Source of the DNA: Poseidonocella sedimentorum
GTDB lineage: Bacteria; Pseudomonadota; Alphaproteobacteria; Rhodobacterales; Rhodobacteraceae
NCBI RefSeq assembly: GCF_900116005.1
Contig: NZ_FOYI01000007.1
Location: forward strand, 159,212-223,211
Direction of reading: 5' to 3'
Length of the DNA: 64,000 nt
The first letter of the stretch is position 1; each line of letters opens with the position of its first letter. A model generated the notes under the pieces. That model had not been told where the DNA came from and made no database searches. It worked only from the letters and a program-made list of their open reading frames with translations. Below are positions 53,785-62,883 of the stretch, piece by piece. A program made the translations under genes and the position numbers.

Positions 53785-54557
53785 CACAAGATCCAAGCAG
53801 GCTGGATGGAAAACTCGCCGTGATCACCGGGGGCGGAAGCGGCATCGGAGAGGCCACGGCCCATGTCTTTGCGCAGGCCGGGGCGACGGTCGTGGTTGCC
53901 GGACGCCGGGCAGAGCCGCTGGAAAAGGTGGCCAAGGCCGTTGGCGGGCACGCCATCACCTGCGATGTGTCAGACCAGAGCGACGTGCGCGCCCTGTTTG
54001 CCAAGGCCAAGGCGATCACCGGGCGGGTGGATGTGCTGCTAAACAATGCAGGCGGCCCCGGCCCCATTGCGCCCGTGGCCGAGGCGGACATGGACGACTG
54101 GGTCGCCTGCATGCACATCAACCTCGTCGGTGCCATGTATTGCCTGCAAGAAGCAGCCAAGATCATGACCGCCCAGGGCGCGGGATCAATCATAAATATG
54201 TCCTCCTTGATGGGCATCCAAGGCTACCCGATGCGGTCAGCCTACGTGGCCAGCAAGTTCGCTCTGATCGGGATCACCGAAACCATGGCGCGCGAACTGG
54301 GGCCCCATGGCGTGAGGGTCAATGCCCTGATGCCTGGCGCGGTGTCGGGCGAGAACATGGACCGCATCCTAGCCCGGCGTGCCGAGGCCGAAGGGCGCCC
54401 TGCCGCCGAAATCGAGAAGGAGAACTACACCGATGTGGCCGCCTTGAAACGATGGGTCGATCCAAGCGAAGTCGGGCGCGCCGCGCTCTATTACGCCAGC
54501 GACCTGAGTTCTGCGATCACTGGCGACAAAATGAAAGTGGATTGCGGACGTTTCTGA
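53781..54557 (+). CDS. short-chain dehydrogenase
   Basis: This 258-residue NAD(P)-dependent SDR has cofactor motif TGGGSGIGEATA, the NNAG motif (LLNNAGGPGP), catalytic Ser in NMSSLMG and Tyr/Lys in AYVASKFAL. It should oxidise or reduce a hydroxyl/keto intermediate of the pathway. It overlaps the previous gene by four bases and is followed after 22 bp by the unidentified gene. Confidence 0.9.
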   Translation: MTQDPSRLDGKLAVITGGGSGIGEATAHVFAQAGATVVVAGRRAEPLEKVAKAVGGHAITCDVSDQSDVRALFAKAKAITGRVDVLLNNAGGPGPIAPVAEADMDDWVACMHINLVGAMYCLQEAAKIMTAQGAGSIINMSSLMGIQGYPMRSAYVASKFALIGITETMARELGPHGVRVNALMPGAVSGENMDRILARRAEAEGRPAAEIEKENYTDVAALKRWVDPSEVGRAALYYASDLSSAITGDKMKVDCGRF

Positions 54558-54579
54558 CGCCCCACAAGGAGGATCCAAC

Positions 54580-55521
54580 ATGCAAGTCGAAACCCTGACC
54601 CTGCCCCTGCCCCATGACTGGTTCGCAGCTGAAACCGCCCTGCCGAAAACCCGCTTTCGGATGTCAAAACTCAAGACCAAGGGCAGCGCCTTGCACGGGC
54701 TTGCCGCGCGGGTATCCCAAGCTCGGGCCCAGACAGAATTTGGCGAAACAGACAGCACGCTGGACGGGGCGCAACGCCTGTTCGACAGCTACTTTCTGGT
54801 AGAACGGGCCTCTGGACCACCGGTCGAGATGCTGCGGGCAGCAATCGCACAGGCGCTGCCCATTTGCGTCGCCGACATCGAAACCGGTGTGGAACTGGAC
54901 GAGACACAGTTTGAAAAACTCGCCCGGGGACTGCACCGTTTGGCAGACTGGGCGCTGATACCCGCGGATATGCCCGACTTCACACCGCCCCAGATGACTG
55001 CTGACCCCCTGTTTCGCTGGAAACAGCAGCACCAGTTGTTCTTCCTCATAATCCACGGAATGCTTTATCTTCTCCACGTCCTTGAAGAAGCGCTCGACCG
55101 CGAACATGCGCCTGTGACTCAGACAATCCTGAGTGATTTTGCCGACCTGATGGAGGCGTCAAAAGTGGCCTTCCACCTCGCAGCCAACTTCTCTGCCGAG
55201 GCCTACGAGGACCTGATCCGCCCGGACATGACTGCCCATGATCCGCATTTTTCAGGCCTGTTTTATGCAGACCATAAAGAGTTGGTCACCAGCCTGCGGG
55301 TTCTTAAACGAGTGCCCGATGACTTCGAAGAAGAACTAGACAGGATCAGCGCGGCCATATCCGAAACCTATGACGCTCACGCGCATGTCTGCCTGCGGTT
55401 CGTGGGCGAAACTTCGAGCCTTGCCTCCAAAGATGACAGCCGCGTGGCCGCCGAGAGCATCCGTGGCAAATACGTCAAACGTACCAAGGTCATCGCGGGG
55501 CTCGCTGGACCGCGCAGCTGA
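54580..55521 (+). CDS. unrecognised 313-residue helical protein
   Basis: I do not recognise this protein. It is soluble and helical, with no signal peptide. Two His-rich elements stand out: WKQQHQLFFLIIHGMLYLL (residues about 147-165) and DPHFSGLFYADHKEL further on, followed by DAHAHVCLRFVGETSSLA and ESIRGKYVKRTKVIAG at the C-terminus. The aromatic/His helix and the late His-x3-Arg and Gly-Ser stretch faintly recall the haem-dependent IDO/TDO/PrnB superfamily, but this is only a visual resemblance. AAGGAGGA precedes the ATG, and it is the last gene of an oxidative operon, so a ring- or C-N-modifying enzyme is plausible. Confidence 0.6.
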   Translation: MQVETLTLPLPHDWFAAETALPKTRFRMSKLKTKGSALHGLAARVSQARAQTEFGETDSTLDGAQRLFDSYFLVERASGPPVEMLRAAIAQALPICVADIETGVELDETQFEKLARGLHRLADWALIPADMPDFTPPQMTADPLFRWKQQHQLFFLIIHGMLYLLHVLEEALDREHAPVTQTILSDFADLMEASKVAFHLAANFSAEAYEDLIRPDMTAHDPHFSGLFYADHKELVTSLRVLKRVPDDFEEELDRISAAISETYDAHAHVCLRFVGETSSLASKDDSRVAAESIRGKYVKRTKVIAGLAGPRS

Positions 55522-55595
55522 TGTAGGCGGGGGCCGGCCGCGCCTCATCTCTGTGCGAGTCGGGTCCGAGCAGTGTTCTGCCCGGGCGCCTGCCG

Positions 55596-57260
55596 TCAGG
55601 TCTCCTGCACCGGCGGCGCCATGCGGCCCGTGTATTTGGCGACCAGATCCGCATCGACGTCTGCTTCTTTGACCGCCCCGAGGATCACGCCCTTGGTGCT
55701 GCGGTTGCTGCGTGTCTGAACCAGCGTCTTGTTCGAGATCGTGGTGCGTTGGGCGGGGCGCTTGGCCCAGGTGCCCAAGACGTCCGACAACCGAACGATG
55801 ACCTCTGCGTGGTCCTCACTCTGCCCCAGATCAACCAATTCATCTGGGTCTTCGCGCATGTCGAACAGCATGGGGCGAATGCCGCCGCCAAATTCGATCA
55901 GCTTGAACCGCCCGTCCGTGACCATGAACAAGCGCGACTCGGCAGTGTCCAAATCCAGCTTCTTCGACAACGGCGTCATCGAGAAATCATATTCGCAAAA
56001 GGCATGATCGCGACTCTGGCCCTGCCCCCTTAGCAATGGAAAAAGCGATTTTCCTTCCAAAACATGATCCAACCTGCTCGCATCTCCGCCAGCAACTTCA
56101 ACAAATGTCGGCGCAAGATCGATCAATTGAACCAGCGCGTTCGAAACCGTGCCCCGCATCGGGTCCGCCTCCGCCGAAGGATCATAAACGATCATCGGGA
56201 CCTTGACCGATGTATCGTGGCAAAACGTCTTTTCCCCCAGCCAGTGGTCGCCCAGGTAATCGCCATGGTCCGAGGTCACGACGATCATCGTGTCCTCCAT
56301 GCGGCCGGTCTGCTCAAGCCAGTCGAACAGCACGCCCATCTGATCATCGCACTGCTTGATAAGCCCCATATAGACACGCAACGCCTTTTCTCGCACATGG
56401 TTCTGAGAAAAGGCCTGCCCCACCGGGGCCTTCATCATGCCGCCAAAAACCGGGTGATCGGTCGCGCGTTCTTCCTCGCTCCGCACCACAGGCAGAAAGT
56501 GCTCTGGCCCATACATGGCGTGGTAAGGCGCAGGCACGATATAGGGCCAATGCGGCTTGATGTAGGACAGATGGCAACACCACGGCGCGTCGCCTTGCGC
56601 ATCGATAAACGCCATCCCGCGACGGGTCAGATACGGTGTCTCGCTGTCATACTCGATTATATTGGCCGGCTTATCGCTGTTCTCCAGAAACCAGCCAGAC
56701 AACACATTACCCGCCCCGTCGTTGGCGGAATTGGCGTAATCATGCCACGGGTTGTTACCCTCATAGCCTCTGGAATGCAGATATTCGTTGTACTTCAGCG
56801 CACCACGATCGTCGTAGAAACCGTCGGGGCCCTCGGGGCGCATACCGTCGTCCCGTTCGAATACGTCAAACCCGCATTCTGACACCCGCGCGCCAATCAC
56901 ACTGTCGGGTTCCAGACCCAGCCGCGCCATGCCTTCGGCGTCCGCCATCATATGGGTCTTACCCACCAGCCAGCAGCCCATCCCCAGATCACGCAAATAG
57001 TCGCCCATCGTCCGCTCCCCCACCTTCAGAGGGACATTGTTCCAGGACGCGCCATGGCTGTGGACGTAGCGGCCCGTATAGGTCGACATCCGTGACGGCC
57101 CGCAAAGCGGCGACTGGATATAGGCCCGATCAAAGCGCACACCTTTGGATGCCAGCTTGTCGATATGGGGCGTTTGCAGATGCGGATGTCCGTAACAACT
57201 GAGGTAGTCCCAGCGGAGTTGGTCGAACATGATAAACAGGATATTCTTCGGCTTTGCCAT
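55596..57260 (-). CDS. type I sulfatase / phosphonate monoester hydrolase-like
   Basis: This 554-residue alkaline-phosphatase-fold enzyme carries the formylglycine motif C53-G-P-S-R (SPLCGPSRMSTYTGRY), preceded by the metal Asp in FIMFDQLRWDY. A later VVTSDHGDYLGDHWLGEK supplies the second metal Asp/His pair. CxPSR is the canonical sulfatase form matured by FGE. No signal peptide is visible, so it acts in the cytoplasm on an imported sulfate ester or phosphonate ester. Its start overlaps the tctA stop (TGATG), tying it to the TTT transporter. Confidence 0.87.
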   Translation of the reverse strand: MAKPKNILFIMFDQLRWDYLSCYGHPHLQTPHIDKLASKGVRFDRAYIQSPLCGPSRMSTYTGRYVHSHGASWNNVPLKVGERTMGDYLRDLGMGCWLVGKTHMMADAEGMARLGLEPDSVIGARVSECGFDVFERDDGMRPEGPDGFYDDRGALKYNEYLHSRGYEGNNPWHDYANSANDGAGNVLSGWFLENSDKPANIIEYDSETPYLTRRGMAFIDAQGDAPWCCHLSYIKPHWPYIVPAPYHAMYGPEHFLPVVRSEEERATDHPVFGGMMKAPVGQAFSQNHVREKALRVYMGLIKQCDDQMGVLFDWLEQTGRMEDTMIVVTSDHGDYLGDHWLGEKTFCHDTSVKVPMIVYDPSAEADPMRGTVSNALVQLIDLAPTFVEVAGGDASRLDHVLEGKSLFPLLRGQGQSRDHAFCEYDFSMTPLSKKLDLDTAESRLFMVTDGRFKLIEFGGGIRPMLFDMREDPDELVDLGQSEDHAEVIVRLSDVLGTWAKRPAQRTTISNKTLVQTRSNRSTKGVILGAVKEADVDADLVAKYTGRMAPPVQET

Positions 57261-58813
57261 CAGGGATGCTTTTGATCCAGTGTTTCGCCATCGGGCACAC
57301 CCAGATTAGTGGTGTCCGCAGCCGTATTGCTCCTTTTAGACAGGAACCAGAACACGGACATAACTGACAGCGCCAGCAAAGCGACTGCAACCGGGCTGGT
57401 GTAGATGTTCAGCAGGTTCCCGTTCAGCAAGGCAATCGCTTGAGCCAGCGATTTCTCGAATTGCGGCCCAAGAAAAAACGCGATGATGAAGATCACCAAC
57501 GAGTATCCAAAGCTGTGCATCAATAATCCGAAGACCGCGAAGATCAGCATCACTGTCACCCCAAACAGCCCATTCGTCGCCATCGAAACCCCGACAAAGC
57601 AGAGCAAAAGCGCCGAGGCAAAGATAACCGCCTCGGGCGCCGAGACGACCTTTACCCAAAGCCGCAGACCCGCCTGCCCCACCCAAAGGTTGATGAAATT
57701 TGCCATGATCATCGCGCCGAACAGGCCATAGACGAGCCGTCCTTGATTTTCGAACAGAAGTGGTCCGGGCTGCATGCCATGAATCATGAACGCACTGATG
57801 ATGAGGGCAGCCGTCACACTGCCCGGAATGCCCAACGTAAGCAACGGGATCAGGTTGGCGCCAACCACGGCCGAATTAGCGGACTCGGTAGCCGCAATCC
57901 CATGCAGGTTGCCTTTGCCGAAGGTCTCCGGCTCTTTCGATGCGGCCTTGGTCATCGCATAGGACATGAATGCCGCAGCAGTGGAGCCGATCCCCGGCAG
58001 CGCGCCAAGAATCGTTCCGATCGTGGCACCCCGCAACAGGGTAAATCGACAGGCCCAGTATTCGGCAAAGGATACGCGCCGGTCTTCGGGTTTGCCGGTG
58101 TCGGCCACCAACAGGCCCTTCCCCTCGCCTCTGCGGGTTTCAGACATCCGTCTCAGGATCTCGGAAATCGCCAGCATTCCGATCGCCACAGACGGCAGGG
58201 CCAGGCCGTCAAACAAATCCCAATATCCAAAGATCAGCCGCGGTGTGAAATGCTCGGGATCCGTGCCCACGAATGAAAACAGCAAACCGAGGGCGGCGGC
58301 GATCACCCCTTTGGTCAGGGATTCCCCCATCAGCCCAGAGATGATCGAGAAGGCAAAGACCATGAGTGCGACAACCTCAACCGGACCCATCTTGAGCGCC
58401 AGAATGGCCAACGGGGCGGACACCGTGATCAGAACGATGTCGCTGAAAGTATCGCCCGTGATCGACGAAAACAGCGCCATCTTCGTGGCCTTGAGCGGCT
58501 TGCCCTGCTGGGCCAGCGGATAGCCGTCCATCGCCGTGGCGGCGGCGTCCGGCGTTCCCGGCGTATTCATCAAGACAGCCGGCACGGCACCGCCAACCAG
58601 CCCGCCCTTGTTGACACCAACTAGAAAGGCAATCGCGGGCAGCGGGTCGAGGCCAAAAGTGAACGGAATGGCTATCGCCATGGCCATCACGGGCCCGATC
58701 CCCGGCACCGCGCCCACAAACTGGCCCAGCACGACGCCGAAGACCACAAAGGCGAGGTTTATGGGGGTAAATACATCCACGAACCCCGCGAGAATGATAG
58801 AAAAATCAACCAT
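57260..58813 (-). CDS. tctA: tripartite tricarboxylate transporter, TctA subunit
   Basis: This 517-residue membrane subunit has about eleven helices. Family blocks are GAVPGIGPVMAMAIAIPFTF near the N-terminus and GALPGIGSTAAAFMSYAMTK in the second half, the duplicated TctA signature, plus NTPGTPDAAATAMDGYPLAQ. It imports a carboxylate (or organosulfate carboxylate) with the ion gradient. It is in the same operon as tctB, tctC and the sulfatase. Confidence 0.93.
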   Translation of the reverse strand: MVDFSIILAGFVDVFTPINLAFVVFGVVLGQFVGAVPGIGPVMAMAIAIPFTFGLDPLPAIAFLVGVNKGGLVGGAVPAVLMNTPGTPDAAATAMDGYPLAQQGKPLKATKMALFSSITGDTFSDIVLITVSAPLAILALKMGPVEVVALMVFAFSIISGLMGESLTKGVIAAALGLLFSFVGTDPEHFTPRLIFGYWDLFDGLALPSVAIGMLAISEILRRMSETRRGEGKGLLVADTGKPEDRRVSFAEYWACRFTLLRGATIGTILGALPGIGSTAAAFMSYAMTKAASKEPETFGKGNLHGIAATESANSAVVGANLIPLLTLGIPGSVTAALIISAFMIHGMQPGPLLFENQGRLVYGLFGAMIMANFINLWVGQAGLRLWVKVVSAPEAVIFASALLLCFVGVSMATNGLFGVTVMLIFAVFGLLMHSFGYSLVIFIIAFFLGPQFEKSLAQAIALLNGNLLNIYTSPVAVALLALSVMSVFWFLSKRSNTAADTTNLGVPDGETLDQKHP

Positions 58814-58822
58814 CTTGGCGTC

Positions 58823-59251
58823 CTATCCCGGCAAGCCCCGTTCCAGAAGTTGCGTCACAAGAAACCAGATCGCTGCAGGCATCAGCACAACGCCAACACC
58901 CAGCCAGAGCGGGCGGCGCTCTCCAATCATAAGCATCACGATCAGGGCCAGAACGGGCGAAACATACAAGAACCCGACCAGTGACATCGCATAGATCGAG
59001 CCGCCCAAAACCACCACATAGGCCGCTGCTTTCAGGAAGAACCCGGCATCCGGGGCTGCATGATTGGTCGGCCGCAGCATCAAGAGCCCGCCGCAAACCG
59101 CCAAAACCCAAGCCGTGACATAGGGCATCGTCCGAGGGGACAGGTTCCCGCCTTGGGGATCCTCGACGTATTCGGGGATCACAAGGAAAAACAGTGCAAG
59201 TCCAAAGACGAGAAAAAAGGCTCCGGACAGCCTGTCAGTACGCGAGCGCAT
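58823..59251 (-). CDS. tctB: tripartite tricarboxylate transporter, TctB subunit
   Basis: This 142-residue small membrane protein has four hydrophobic segments (GAFFLVFGLALFFLVIPEYV, TAWVLAVCGGLLML, AAYVVVLGGSIYAMSLVGFL, LWLGVGVVLMPAAIWFLVTQ). This pattern and the position between tctC and tctA identify TctB. It lies nine bases upstream of tctA. Confidence 0.87.
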   Translation of the reverse strand: MRSRTDRLSGAFFLVFGLALFFLVIPEYVEDPQGGNLSPRTMPYVTAWVLAVCGGLLMLRPTNHAAPDAGFFLKAAAYVVVLGGSIYAMSLVGFLYVSPVLALIVMLMIGERRPLWLGVGVVLMPAAIWFLVTQLLERGLPG

Positions 59252-59308
59252 GCGGGCCTCCCCTCCCTGTTGTCAGGCCCCGCCACCTTTGGCGGCGGAG
59301 CGTTTGGC

Positions 59309-60256
59309 TTAGTTTGCGAACAGGCGTTTGGCGTTTTCTAGCCCGTCAGTCATCATCAACTTGGCACCTTCTGGCCCCATGTTGATCGGATCGCCCTGCA
59401 CAGCATTGCGCACAATTTCCGCGATTTCCGGGGACTGCACGGCCTCATCGATAGCCGCTGCGATGGCTGCTGTTGCTGCCGGATCGCTACCGGTTTTCAT
59501 GGCTAGGAAGAACACCGCATCCACATAGGCATCCACACCGGATTCGATAAAGGTCGGCGTTTCCGGTGCGTAGCTCAGACGCGATTGGTTTGCGCTGGCA
59601 ATGACTTTCATGTCACCAGATTCCATGTATGGAAAATGCTCGCCCGAGGCGAAACCGGCCAGCACCTGACCGCCCAGGATCAGGCGGATCACCTCCGCTC
59701 CACCATCCGCAGTCACGAGATTGAAGTCCACACCAGAGGCCTTGGTCGTCGCGTTCATCATTAAGACCTGCGGCGGCGCCATCGTCGCCAGCGGCATGTT
59801 CCCCTGTTCTTTGGCGTAGGCGATCATCTCTTGCAGCGTGTCGAACGGCGCGTCCGCACTCGCCACTACGGCCAGTTCTGCCTTGGCAATTGTCCCGAGG
59901 TAATCAAAGCTAGCGATGTCAAAAGGTAATTCATCACCTCGTTGGACCAGTTGTACAAGCACCGGAATACCAACGCCCATACCGATTGTCTGGTTGTCGA
60001 CAGGGCGCTGCGACAGGCTGGTAAACATCGCCACACCCCCACCACCCGGACGGTTCTCGACAATCACGTTCCAGCCGGTCTGCTCCTTCATGACTTCTGC
60101 CAGAACCCGACCCATCGTGTCGGTCGATCCCCCGGCACCAAATCCGATCTCAATCGTAATTGGGCCATCAGGCGCCCAGTCCTGCGCCAGTGCTGGCACT
60201 CCAAAGGCGATCAGTGCCGCAGCGCCCAATGCCCTGAGTTTTGATGCAAGTTTCAT
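59309..60256 (-). CDS. tctC: TTT binding protein, TctC/Bug family
   Basis: This 315-residue periplasmic protein has a signal peptide (LGAAALIAFGVPALAQ) and Bug-family marks: IEIGFGAGGSTDTMGRVLAE, WNVIVENRPGGGGVAMF and the later GGAEVIRLILGGQVLAGFAS. It captures a carboxylated ligand for TctAB. The ATG at 60256 has AGGGAGGAAATCA upstream; an earlier in-frame ATG lacks this and a proper leader. Confidence 0.93.
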   Translation of the reverse strand: MKLASKLRALGAAALIAFGVPALAQDWAPDGPITIEIGFGAGGSTDTMGRVLAEVMKEQTGWNVIVENRPGGGGVAMFTSLSQRPVDNQTIGMGVGIPVLVQLVQRGDELPFDIASFDYLGTIAKAELAVVASADAPFDTLQEMIAYAKEQGNMPLATMAPPQVLMMNATTKASGVDFNLVTADGGAEVIRLILGGQVLAGFASGEHFPYMESGDMKVIASANQSRLSYAPETPTFIESGVDAYVDAVFFLAMKTGSDPAATAAIAAAIDEAVQSPEIAEIVRNAVQGDPINMGPEGAKLMMTDGLENAKRLFAN

Positions 60257-60284
60257 TGATTTCCTCCCTTTTTTCGTCTGTCTT

Positions 60285-61241
60285 CTATTTGTTTTGTTCG
60301 ATGGCCAGCCGCTCGACTGCGCCTTCACGCAAAGTCGTTATCTGTGCCAAAAGCCCATCGGGATCGATCAGCACGTTCAGGTCTTCCTCGCCCCGTTCGG
60401 CCATCGCCTGACGGTCCTCATCCAAGCCGTTGGAAAAACCGTGTGTGGTCAGGTGGACCTGAATACCCATGTCCTGAGCCTCGGTCAGGGCCCGTACCCG
60501 GTCCAAGCTTTCGATGAATGCTTCGACCTGTGGCGGCCCTTCAATAGCGTTCAGGCCAAGCCCGCCGATGGTGATGGCCCGGTACGTCTCCCCGCGGTCC
60601 ATGACGTCATAGACATACGACGCTGTCCCCCATGTATGGCCGGGCGTTTCCACCACAGTAAAACTGTTGTTGCCAAGGGTGATCACATCCCCATCGGCCA
60701 CGACCATGTCTTGCTCGATCATGTCCCAAGCGCGAGGTCCCCCTTGGGACGATTGAGAGGACTCGATCGCCTCATCCCAGCCTCCTTGGGTCATCACGAA
60801 AGTTGCGTTTGGCAAAAGCGGCTTGAGCGCGGCGGCACCCGCCACATGGTCAAAGTGGCCATGAGTCATCAACACGTATCTGATATCGGTCAAATCGGTG
60901 CCCGTCTTGGCGATATTGTCCAGCAACGTCTGGCTGAACGGTCCGTATAGCGTGTCGATCAACGCCGTCCCTTCGTCGGTGTGCACTAACCACGCCGAGA
61001 CCCAGCAGACCCCAACATAATCCACGTTGTCAAAGGCAGCCCACGGCTCGATGTGCTGCGCATCCGGCGTACTCAGCCAGCGCCCCAGATCGGGCGGCAT
61101 CTGACCTGTCCGCCCAAACTCGACAAACCGGGCAAGGATTGCCTCTGACGGACATCCGCCAAACAGGTTCTGCGCGCTCGCAGGCATGGCCAAGCCAACC
61201 GCCATGGCTGCGGCCAAGGTATTGCCTGTCGGTTTCATCAT
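60285..61241 (-). CDS. periplasmic metallo-beta-lactamase-fold hydrolase
   Basis: This 318-residue MBL-fold protein has a signal peptide (NTLAAAMAVGLAMPASAQ) and the metal motif MTHGHFDHVAG (HxHxDH), with further His in VVETPGHTWGTAS and HLTTHGFSN. Size and layout resemble B3-like and lactonase-like proteins. Acting in the periplasm, it may open a lactone or cleave an ester before uptake by the TTT system encoded next. GGGAG lies eight bases before the ATG at 61241 (MMKPTG); an upstream start is less likely. Confidence 0.82.
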   Translation of the reverse strand: MMKPTGNTLAAAMAVGLAMPASAQNLFGGCPSEAILARFVEFGRTGQMPPDLGRWLSTPDAQHIEPWAAFDNVDYVGVCWVSAWLVHTDEGTALIDTLYGPFSQTLLDNIAKTGTDLTDIRYVLMTHGHFDHVAGAAALKPLLPNATFVMTQGGWDEAIESSQSSQGGPRAWDMIEQDMVVADGDVITLGNNSFTVVETPGHTWGTASYVYDVMDRGETYRAITIGGLGLNAIEGPPQVEAFIESLDRVRALTEAQDMGIQVHLTTHGFSNGLDEDRQAMAERGEEDLNVLIDPDGLLAQITTLREGAVERLAIEQNK

Positions 61242-61274
61242 GTCACTTACTCCCATCGACATGTTGAACGCCCC

Positions 61275-62759
61275 CTAGGGATCGCGTGGTACCGGAATGA
61301 GTTTACCGGGGTTTATAAGACCGCTTGGATCGAGCGCCGTCTTGATGGCCCGCATCGCGTCCAGCTGGCTGGATTCTTTCAGATCGATCATGACATCGAG
61401 CTTGCTCTGCCCGATGCCATGTTCAGCCGAAAACGAGCCGTTCAATTTCGCCAACAGCGCAAAGGCCGCTTGCTTCGCCCGGGCCAGCGGCAGATCAGCC
61501 CAGTTCCGCCCAGGCTGCGCGCTCAACGCATAATGCAGATTGCCATCCCCAAGATGCCCAACGGTTAGCGGCTGGAACCCCATCTCAGAGACCGCCTCAT
61601 CCATCGTGGCCACAAACTCGGCAACAGCGGCAAGCGGCAGCGAGATATCCATGTGATAGGCCGGGCCGTTCTCGGTGATCGCCTCAAGGATCGCTTCGCG
61701 CATTGCCCAAAGATCCAGACGCTGCTGCTCTGATTGTGCGATCATCGCATCGACAACGATCCCTTCTTCCATAAGCACTTCGAGCGCTGAAAAAACGAGG
61801 CTTTCCAGTCGAGTTCCGCCTCCATCCGCCGACTGTGCATCATCCTCGCGCGGCGACGTGACTTCGAAAAAAACACCCGTCTGTGCCGCATCTTCCAGCG
61901 GCTTCCGGACTTTTGGAAACACGCGACAGATTACATCAACAGCCGCCTTGGGCATGTATTCAAACGCCTCAACCCCGCCGCCGCTCCGGTCTTGCAGGAC
62001 ATTCAAGACCCTGGGAGCGTCTGCCAGCGCGGCCAAAGACAGAAAGCCCGTTGTCCGAGCCTTGGGCTCCGGAAACAGCTTAAATACCGCCGCAGTAATG
62101 ATACCAAGCGTTCCTTCCGCACCAATCAGCAGATCCCTCAGATCGTACCCGGTGTTGTCCTTTCGCAGGCCCGTCAGAGCATTAATGACGGACCCATTAG
62201 GCAAGACAGCCTCAATACCGATGCACAACTCCCGCGCCGTGCCATATCGGACAACATTGGATCCACCTGCATTTGTAGACAGGACACCGCCAATCATCGC
62301 GCTGCCCTGTGCTCCAAAGGTCAATGGAAATACCAAACCTCGGTCCCGCGCCCGCTCCTGGGCGGTCTGTAATACAACGCCCGCCTCGACCGTGATACTG
62401 CGCCCATCCTGATCCAGGTGACGTACGGAATTCATCCGCTCAAGAGAGATAAGAACCGACGTGCCGTCCCCGATCGGCACACCGCCACCACACAGTCCCG
62501 TCCGCCCCCCTGTCGGGACCATGGACACGCCGTGATCGCAGCAAAGCTTGACGACCTCGGCCACTTCTTGGGTGGTCTTCGGTTTGACCACAGCGATCGG
62601 CGATCCTGAAAACTGCCCGGTCCAATCCCGCCTATAGGGCGCTGCCTCGTCGTCAACGCCACGTATGACATGCGCCGCACCTACCGTTCTCTTCAGGCCC
62701 GCAAGGAAATCGCCCACCGGTGCGACAGACAATCCGGTTGCTACATTGACATCCCACAT
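61275..62759 (-). CDS. FAD-linked oxidase, GlcD/D-2-hydroxyacid dehydrogenase type
   Basis: This 494-residue flavoenzyme has the FAD-binding-4 domain (VVPTGG-like VSMVPTGGRTGLCGGGV, GAQGSAMIGGVLSTNAGG, IGAEGTLGIITAAVFKLF) and the FAD-oxidase-C domain ending in SAEHGIGQSKLDVM and LDPSGLINPGKLIP. The metal-binding His region is VGHLGDGNLHYAL. Relatives oxidise D-lactate, glycolate or D-2-hydroxyglutarate. It is the first gene of the six-gene operon read away from gntR, directly behind the two palindromes, so its substrate is probably the hydroxyacid brought in or released. Confidence 0.88.
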   Translation of the reverse strand: MWDVNVATGLSVAPVGDFLAGLKRTVGAAHVIRGVDDEAAPYRRDWTGQFSGSPIAVVKPKTTQEVAEVVKLCCDHGVSMVPTGGRTGLCGGGVPIGDGTSVLISLERMNSVRHLDQDGRSITVEAGVVLQTAQERARDRGLVFPLTFGAQGSAMIGGVLSTNAGGSNVVRYGTARELCIGIEAVLPNGSVINALTGLRKDNTGYDLRDLLIGAEGTLGIITAAVFKLFPEPKARTTGFLSLAALADAPRVLNVLQDRSGGGVEAFEYMPKAAVDVICRVFPKVRKPLEDAAQTGVFFEVTSPREDDAQSADGGGTRLESLVFSALEVLMEEGIVVDAMIAQSEQQRLDLWAMREAILEAITENGPAYHMDISLPLAAVAEFVATMDEAVSEMGFQPLTVGHLGDGNLHYALSAQPGRNWADLPLARAKQAAFALLAKLNGSFSAEHGIGQSKLDVMIDLKESSQLDAMRAIKTALDPSGLINPGKLIPVPRDP

Positions 62760-62786
62760 GACGGAGATTTCCCTCTCGGCTCAAAA

Positions 62787-62840
62787 TCTACCATGGTACA
62801 TCCAAACTCGACGCGTCAATAACTTTCTACCATGGTAGAA
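62787..62840. promoter_or_regulatory. two GntR-type palindromic operators
   Basis: TTCTACCATGGTAGAA at 62825-62840 is a perfect 16-bp palindrome. A second copy, TCTACCATGGTACA at 62787-62800, shares the 10-bp core TACCATGGTA. The centres are 39 bp apart. Both lie in the divergent gap between the FAD-linked oxidase operon and gntR and have the GT-ACC symmetry of FadR-subfamily sites. Confidence 0.75.
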
Positions 62841-62883
62841 TCCAAGAACTTGTAACCAGCCCAGCCAGATCAATTGCAGGCGA

